NCBI GenBank assembly: GCA_017613225.1
Contig: JAGAEH010000021.1
Span: 1-10,704, forward strand
Direction of reading: 5' to 3'
DNA: 10,704 nt
Source: Lachnospiraceae bacterium
GTDB taxonomy: Bacteria; Bacillota; Clostridia; Lachnospirales; Lachnospiraceae
Below, piece after piece: positions 7,181 to 10,704 of this stretch. The position numbers and the translations under genes are program-made. Each line of letters opens with the position of its first letter. Within the stretch, counting starts at the first letter, position 1. The notes beneath the pieces are model-generated. The model worked only from the letters and a program-made list of their open reading frames with translations, did no database searches and was not told the origin of the DNA.

Positions 7181-7467
7181 ACAAACGCAGGGTATTTGCC
7201 TGGATCGCCATCATTTTGCTGGGCGGCATGTACCTGGCCTGCCTGGTGCTGGCGCTGATCGGCAGCGAAGCGGCTAAGCTCTGGCTGAAGATCGCCCTCG
7301 TGTGCACCATGGTGGTGCCGCTGGTCCTGTACGGCTTCCTGGTGCTCTCCAAGGCCAACATGCGCAGCGGTCAGCCCGCCGTCAGGCCGGATGAAGAGCC
7401 GGAGGAGCCCTCGGGGGAAGGCCTGATCGCCAGAGAGGCGGAGACAGGAGAAGCCAATGAAGGCTGA
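7177..7467 (+). CDS. Small two-helix membrane protein, uncharacterised
   Basis: A 96-residue protein I do not recognise by function. It has a short basic start (MNKRR), two hydrophobic segments at about residues 6-28 and 35-58 joined by a short loop (GSEAAKLW), and a hydrophilic, Glu/Pro-rich C-terminal tail of about 35 residues. The positive N-terminus suggests both ends face the cytoplasm. Its ATG overlaps the purA stop by four bases and its 3' end overlaps the HAD gene by 11 bases, so it is almost certainly translated by coupling. The overlaps on both sides and coherent membrane topology support a real gene. A role linked to nucleotide metabolism is only a guess from context. Confidence 0.8.
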   Translation: MNKRRVFAWIAIILLGGMYLACLVLALIGSEAAKLWLKIALVCTMVVPLVLYGFLVLSKANMRSGQPAVRPDEEPEEPSGEGLIAREAETGEANEG

Positions 7468-8287
7468 CATCCGCCTGATCACCGCGGACCTGGACGGGAC
7501 GCTGCTGGATTCTAAAAAAAGGTTCACCCTAAGGACCATCAACGCCATTCGCCGTGCGGCGGAGAATGGCGTTGTTTTTGTGCCCGCCACCGGACGGTCC
7601 ATCCGCCTGGTGCCCCGGGATATCATCGGAAGCGACTTCGTGTGGAACGTCATCACCTTAAACGGCGCGCGGATCATCGACCTGCTCCACCAGGAGGACA
7701 TCGCGGTCAACGTGCTGGACAACCGCACGGCGCTGGACATCATGGAGTTCATGGACGGCCTGCCGGTCATCTATGAGTGCTGTTTCGATGATCTGAACCA
7801 GATGGGCGCCGCGCACAAGGCGAAGATCGCGGACTATACCGTGGACGAGGAGACCTACCAGATGCTGCTGAAGGAGCGGGCACAGGTGCCCGACCTGAAA
7901 CAGGCCGTCCGTGACTGGGGCGGCCCGGTGCAGAAGGTGCAGTTTTATTATCCGGATCCATCCATGAAGCCCTATTATCTGGAACTGATGAAAAAGGCTT
8001 TCCCGGAGATCAGCGTGGTCAGCTCTATCGTCAACAACGTGGAGATGACCCACAAAAAGGCCAACAAGGGCGACGCCCTGCTGACGGTCTGCAATTATCT
8101 GGACATCGATCCCGCCCGGGCCATGGCCTTCGGCGACGATCTGAACGATCTGGGCATGATCCGGGCGGCCGGCATCGGCGTGGCCATGGGCAATGCCTAT
8201 GAAGCCGTCAAAAAGGAAGCGGACGTGATCGCGCCCACCTGTGACGAGGAGGGCGTGGCCCGGGTGATAGAGGAATTGTGCCTGTGA
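7457..8287 (+). CDS. Cof-type HAD superfamily hydrolase (phosphatase)
   Basis: A 276-residue HAD-IIB (Cof/YwpJ-like) enzyme that probably removes phosphate from a small phosphorylated metabolite such as a sugar phosphate or cofactor; the exact substrate is not readable. Motif I is DLDGTLLDS with nucleophile Asp11 and acid/base Asp13, motif II is PATGRS, the motif III lysine is Lys204 in KANKGDALL, and motif IV is GDDLND (226-231). The region between motifs II and III is the large C2 cap. The start at 7457 has AGGAG at 7446-7450 with six bases of spacing and lies inside the preceding gene. A terminator-like inverted repeat lies within codons 28-41 (separate entry). It ends ten bases from the convergent XRE-Uma2 gene. 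Confidence 0.92.
   Translation: MKADIRLITADLDGTLLDSKKRFTLRTINAIRRAAENGVVFVPATGRSIRLVPRDIIGSDFVWNVITLNGARIIDLLHQEDIAVNVLDNRTALDIMEFMDGLPVIYECCFDDLNQMGAAHKAKIADYTVDEETYQMLLKERAQVPDLKQAVRDWGGPVQKVQFYYPDPSMKPYYLELMKKAFPEISVVSSIVNNVEMTHKKANKGDALLTVCNYLDIDPARAMAFGDDLNDLGMIRAAGIGVAMGNAYEAVKKEADVIAPTCDEEGVARVIEELCL
7540..7579 (+). repeat. Terminator-like inverted repeat inside the HAD gene
   Basis: Perfect 11-base arms CAACGCCATTC (7540-7550) and GAATGGCGTTG (7564-7574) enclose a second small stem GCCG/CGGC (7551-7554 and 7557-7560). TTTTT at 7575-7579 follows immediately. This has the form of an intrinsic terminator but lies about 85-120 bases into a complete open reading frame. Whether it works is unknown. 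Confidence 0.55.
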
Positions 8288-8297
8288 TGATATCAGG

Positions 8298-9227
8298 TCA
8301 GCCCTGTTCCTCCGGCCCTTCCGGCAGGTCGAAGAGAAAGCCGATGGAATCGCAGATCTCCTGAAAATCGATCACACAGTCCCCGTGGAAGATCCCCACG
8401 GGGATCTTTGCGTCAAAGCCGTAGATCCGCGGCGGAGCGTCGTTCTCAAAATCGTAGACCACCACTTTTTTCTCTTCCGGATAGATGATCCAGTATTCCC
8501 GGACGCCCGCATTGCAGTATTTGTGCAGTTTCAGGCTGCAGTCCTTTTTTCGGGTGGAAGGGGAGAGGATCTCCATCACCAGGTCCGGGGCGCCGTAGAT
8601 GCAGCGGCGGATGAGCTTGCTGCGGTCGCAGAGGACCAGGACGTCCGGCTCCACCATGGTCCTGTTGTCGCAGTCCAGCTGGACGTCGATCGGGGCATAG
8701 AGAGGGAGACAGCTGCCCTTTTTATCACGGATATGATCTCGAAGTTGTCCATAGATCTCCGCGCTGAGTCCCTGATGCAGCGTTCCCGGCGCCTCCATCA
8801 CAAAAAAGGTCCCGTCGATCAGCTCCACCCGCTGATCGTCCGGCAGTGCGTAGTAATCCTCCAGAGTAAACTCCCCGGGTTTCTTTTCTTCAATTTTATA
8901 GGCCGGCAGGGCTTCCGCCGCCTGGTACACTTTTTTGGGATCCTGATAAGGCTGGCTGTCGCAGACGCGGCCCGACGCGGCCAGCCCCAGCTCCTGCAGC
9001 AGGACCTGCTTTTGCTCCTCCGTCAGCTGCAGGGCCACGGGCCAGCCATCCTCCGCTTCCGTACGGAACGCTGTCTCCAGGGCCTGCATCGTGCTGTAGC
9101 GCGGCCGGTCCGTGGCGCCGGAAAAGATCTTCTGCACGGTGCTCAACGGCACGCCGGAGCGTTCGGCCACCATCTCGTTGGTCCAGCCTGATTCTTTTTT
9201 CAGGCGTTTTAATTCATCAAGCGTCAT
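8298..9227 (-). CDS. XRE-family HTH fused to Uma2 (DUF820) nuclease-fold domain
   Basis: A 309-residue two-part protein. Residues 1-55 look like an XRE helix-turn-helix (WTNEMVAERSGVPLSTVQKIFSG). Residues 118-290 match the Uma2/DUF820 family, a PD-(D/E)XK nuclease fold: YYALPDDQRVELIDG, EPD with Asp195, DLVMEILSPST with Glu219, Lys233 in the following helix, and AGVREYW. A linker of about 60 residues joins them. The biological role of Uma2 proteins is poorly known. The start at 9227 is chosen because AAGGAGG lies at 9232-9238. An upstream in-frame extension to 9395 would cross the promoter and is rejected. The last codons converge on the HAD gene ten bases away. The promoter carries palindromes, so autoregulation is plausible. 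Confidence 0.85.
   Translation of the reverse strand: MTLDELKRLKKESGWTNEMVAERSGVPLSTVQKIFSGATDRPRYSTMQALETAFRTEAEDGWPVALQLTEEQKQVLLQELGLAASGRVCDSQPYQDPKKVYQAAEALPAYKIEEKKPGEFTLEDYYALPDDQRVELIDGTFFVMEAPGTLHQGLSAEIYGQLRDHIRDKKGSCLPLYAPIDVQLDCDNRTMVEPDVLVLCDRSKLIRRCIYGAPDLVMEILSPSTRKKDCSLKLHKYCNAGVREYWIIYPEEKKVVVYDFENDAPPRIYGFDAKIPVGIFHGDCVIDFQEICDSIGFLFDLPEGPEEQG
8388..8409 (+). repeat. Inverted repeat, possible weak terminator of the purA operon
   Basis: AAGATCCCC (8389-8397), AC, GGGGATCTT (8400-8408): perfect nine-base arms, followed on the plus strand by only TTTG. It lies about 100 bases beyond the HAD stop and inside the convergent XRE-Uma2 gene. It may end plus-strand transcripts, but the T tract is poor. 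Confidence 0.35.
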
Positions 9228-9248
9228 AACGCCTCCTTGAATAGTCAT

Positions 9249-9277
9249 ATTATATCCAATATATTGCCATATGGAAA
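9249..9277 (-). promoter_or_regulatory. Promoter of the XRE-Uma2 gene
   Basis: On the minus strand a perfect TATAAT (9249-9254) sits 17 bases from TTTCCA (9272-9277, four of six to consensus). Transcription should start near 9242, giving a leader of about 15 bases that holds the AAGGAGG site. Confidence 0.65.
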
Positions 9278-9300
9278 AGAAAAAGTCAATAGATTTCCAT
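9257..9300. promoter_or_regulatory. Candidate operator palindromes in the XRE-Uma2 promoter
   Basis: CAATATATTG (9257-9266) and CCATATGG (9267-9274) are adjacent perfect palindromes lying between the -10 and -35 boxes. ATGGAAA (9271-9277) and TTTCCAT (9294-9300) form a further inverted repeat spanning the -35 region. Dyad sites here suit binding by a dimeric XRE-type regulator, perhaps the gene's own product. The stretch is AT-rich against a GC-rich background, so some palindromes could be chance. Confidence 0.45.
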
Positions 9301-9380
9301 TCTGCGGCAGCGCTGTTATTCGCATTCGTGATCTTTCCCGGACGCTCTTTAGCATCAGCCGCCCCACTTGCCTGAAAATA

Positions 9381-9411
9381 TGATATGATGACCATGATGA
9401 AACGATCATCA
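9381..9411 (+). promoter_or_regulatory. Possible extended -10 promoter and leader hairpin of moeA
   Basis: TGATATGAT (9381-9389) is an extended -10 box without a recognisable -35. Transcription would start near 9396. TGATGA (9395-9400), loop AACGA, TCATCA (9406-9411) then forms a six-pair stem at the very 5' end of the message, four bases before the TGAGG ribosome binding site. It is too short for a molybdenum-cofactor riboswitch. Confidence 0.4.
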
Positions 9412-9428
9412 CCAATGAGGATAAGAAA

Positions 9429-10655
9429 ATGCTGAACGTTTTGACAGTAGAAGAGACGATGCGGCTGATCGATGAGCGCGTTAAGCCCCTGGGGCGGACG
9501 CAGCAGGCCGGCATCGGAGAGGCTGCCGGCCGCGTGCTGGCGGAGGACGTCACCGGGACGGAGTACGTGCCGGGCTTTGACCGTTCCACGGTGGACGGCT
9601 ACGCGGTGCGGGCGAAGGACACCTTCGGCTGCTCGGAAGCCCTGCCTGCCCTGCTCACCTTAAGCGGCGAGATCCTGATGGGACAGCAGGCCTCAGAAAA
9701 GCTGCAGCCCGGCTGCTGCATGGCGGTGCCCACCGGCGGCGCAGTGCCGGAGGGGGCGGACGCCATGGTGATGGTGGAGCATGCGGAGGACTACGGCGAC
9801 GGGACCATCGGCATCATGAAACCTGCCGCGCCGGGGGACAACATGATCTACCGCGGCGACGACATCACACCGGGCAAGGTGCTGCTTTCGGCAGGCCTGG
9901 TGCTGGCGCCTCAGGACGTCGGGACCCTGGCGGCCATGGGGAAGGTGCAGGTATCCGTTTCGGTCCGCCCGCGGGTGGGGATCCTGTCCACCGGCGACGA
10001 GCTGATCCCCGCCGACCAGGCGCCGCAGGAGGGCCAGATACGGGACGTCAATTCCCACTTCCTGGCGGCCATGTTCGCGGCCGCCGGCGGGGCAGTACAT
10101 AATTACGGCATTATCCGGGACGAGGACGCGCTGATCGGCGCGGCACTGGACCGTGCCATTGAGGAGAACGACATGGTGCTGATCTCCGGCGGAAGCTCCG
10201 TGGGCCTAAAGGACGCGGCCTGCCGCCTGATCGAGGAGAGGGGCGAGCTTTTGATGCACGGCATCTCCATGAAACCCGGCAAGCCCACGATCCTGGGCAT
10301 CGCCTCCGGAAAGCCTGTTTTCGGCCTGCCCGGACATCCCGCGGCGGCCTATTTTTCGGCGCGGCTGTTCGCGATGCGGGCCTTTTGGAACCTGTGCGGC
10401 AGCAGGCAGGAGCCGGTGAAGGTATCCGCCGTGATCAGCGAGTCCATCGGCGCCAACCACGGCCGCACCCAGTTCACCGCGGTGACCCTGACCGGCACGC
10501 CGGGCAGCCTGACGGCCACGCCCATCCGCAGCAAATCCGGGCTGATCACGTCCATCTCCGCGGCGGACGGCTTCATTGCCATCTCCCGGGACTCCGAAGG
10601 CCTCGGGGCCGGAGCAAAAGTAGAAGTCACGCTGTTCCGGGCACTGCCGTACTGA
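9429..10655 (+). CDS. moeA: Molybdopterin molybdenumtransferase
   Basis: Inserts molybdate into adenylylated molybdopterin in molybdenum cofactor synthesis. The 408 residues cover the full family length in the usual order: N-terminal VPGFDRSTVDGYAVRA with Asp56 (equivalent to E. coli Asp59), domain II with PTGGAVPEGADAMVMVEH, the linker GDNMIYRGDDI, the molybdopterin-binding domain with GILSTGDELIP (Thr188-Gly-Asp-Glu), RDVNSHFL, LISGGSSVG and GLPGHPAAA, then a C-terminal beta domain from about residue 330. The start has GAGG at 9417-9420 with eight bases of spacing. No other cofactor gene lies in the window; partners may follow downstream. It implies a molybdenum enzyme in the host. Confidence 0.95.
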   Translation: MLNVLTVEETMRLIDERVKPLGRTQQAGIGEAAGRVLAEDVTGTEYVPGFDRSTVDGYAVRAKDTFGCSEALPALLTLSGEILMGQQASEKLQPGCCMAVPTGGAVPEGADAMVMVEHAEDYGDGTIGIMKPAAPGDNMIYRGDDITPGKVLLSAGLVLAPQDVGTLAAMGKVQVSVSVRPRVGILSTGDELIPADQAPQEGQIRDVNSHFLAAMFAAAGGAVHNYGIIRDEDALIGAALDRAIEENDMVLISGGSSVGLKDAACRLIEERGELLMHGISMKPGKPTILGIASGKPVFGLPGHPAAAYFSARLFAMRAFWNLCGSRQEPVKVSAVISESIGANHGRTQFTAVTLTGTPGSLTATPIRSKSGLITSISAADGFIAISRDSEGLGAGAKVEVTLFRALPY

Positions 10656-10669
10656 GGAAGTACGTTTTT
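10648..10669 (+). terminator. Short intrinsic terminator after moeA
   Basis: CGTACT (10648-10653), loop GAGGA, AGTACG (10659-10664), followed by TTTTT (10665-10669). The stem overlaps the moeA stop codon. With six base pairs it is modest and may be only partly effective. The last 35 bases of the window after it show no gene. Confidence 0.6.
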
Positions 10670-10704
10670 GCTGCGAAAGGCACGCGGCACGGAGCACACA
10701 GGGA

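Noticed and set aside
8385..9191. Plus-strand open frame of 268 codons opposite XRE-Uma2
   Set aside because: No recognisable domain or ribosome binding site; the minus-strand reading has both HTH and Uma2 motifs.
9228..9395. 56-residue N-terminal extension of XRE-Uma2
   Set aside because: It runs through the TATAAT/-35 promoter region and lacks homology; AAGGAGG precedes the ATG at 9227.
9301..9428. Molybdenum-cofactor riboswitch upstream of moeA
   Set aside because: The leader is too short after the likely start and shows no long conserved multi-stem architecture.

Overview
The window is GC-rich bacterial DNA, tightly packed with genes. Very short intergenic gaps, GGAGG-type ribosome binding sites, a Dlt-like envelope cassette and the style of the proteins point to a Bacillota member, most likely a Clostridia/Lachnospiraceae-like anaerobe. 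That assignment is inferred from protein and signal style; no marker gene in the window proves it. I see no rRNA, tRNA, CRISPR array, insertion sequence, integrase or replication origin.

Layout. (1) Bases 1-4415, plus strand: a four-gene Dlt-like cassette. It holds an amino-acid adenylating ligase (5' end cut by the window edge), a carrier protein, an MBOAT membrane acyltransferase and a membrane-anchored SGNH/DltD-like protein with an acidic heptapeptide-repeat tail. The likely job is to activate an amino acid (D-alanine in the classical system), load it on the carrier, pass it across the membrane and transfer it to a cell-surface acceptor. The gene order is A-C-B-D rather than the usual A-B-C-D. 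(2) Bases 4416-4546: a convergent junction with one intrinsic terminator for each direction; the plus-strand one lies inside the 3' end of the facing gene. (3) Bases 4499-5722, minus strand: a CCA-adding/poly(A)-polymerase-family tRNA nucleotidyltransferase with an apparently near-leaderless promoter. (4) Bases 5723-5905: a divergent promoter region. (5) Bases 5906-8287, plus strand: purA (a sequence variant of adenylosuccinate synthetase), a 96-residue membrane protein and a Cof-type HAD phosphatase, coupled by 4-bp and 11-bp overlaps. (6) Bases 8298-9227, minus strand: an XRE helix-turn-helix fused to a Uma2/DUF820 nuclease-fold domain, with a palindrome-rich AT-rich promoter. (7) Bases 9429-10655, plus strand: moeA for molybdenum cofactor synthesis, followed by a short terminator.

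The most interesting points are the rearranged Dlt-like cassette with its repeat-tailed SGNH protein, the self-regulation-like architecture of the XRE-Uma2 gene, a terminator-like hairpin with a U tract inside the HAD coding sequence, the near-leaderless cca promoter, and altered active-site-loop residues in PurA. Most of the window is otherwise ordinary housekeeping DNA.
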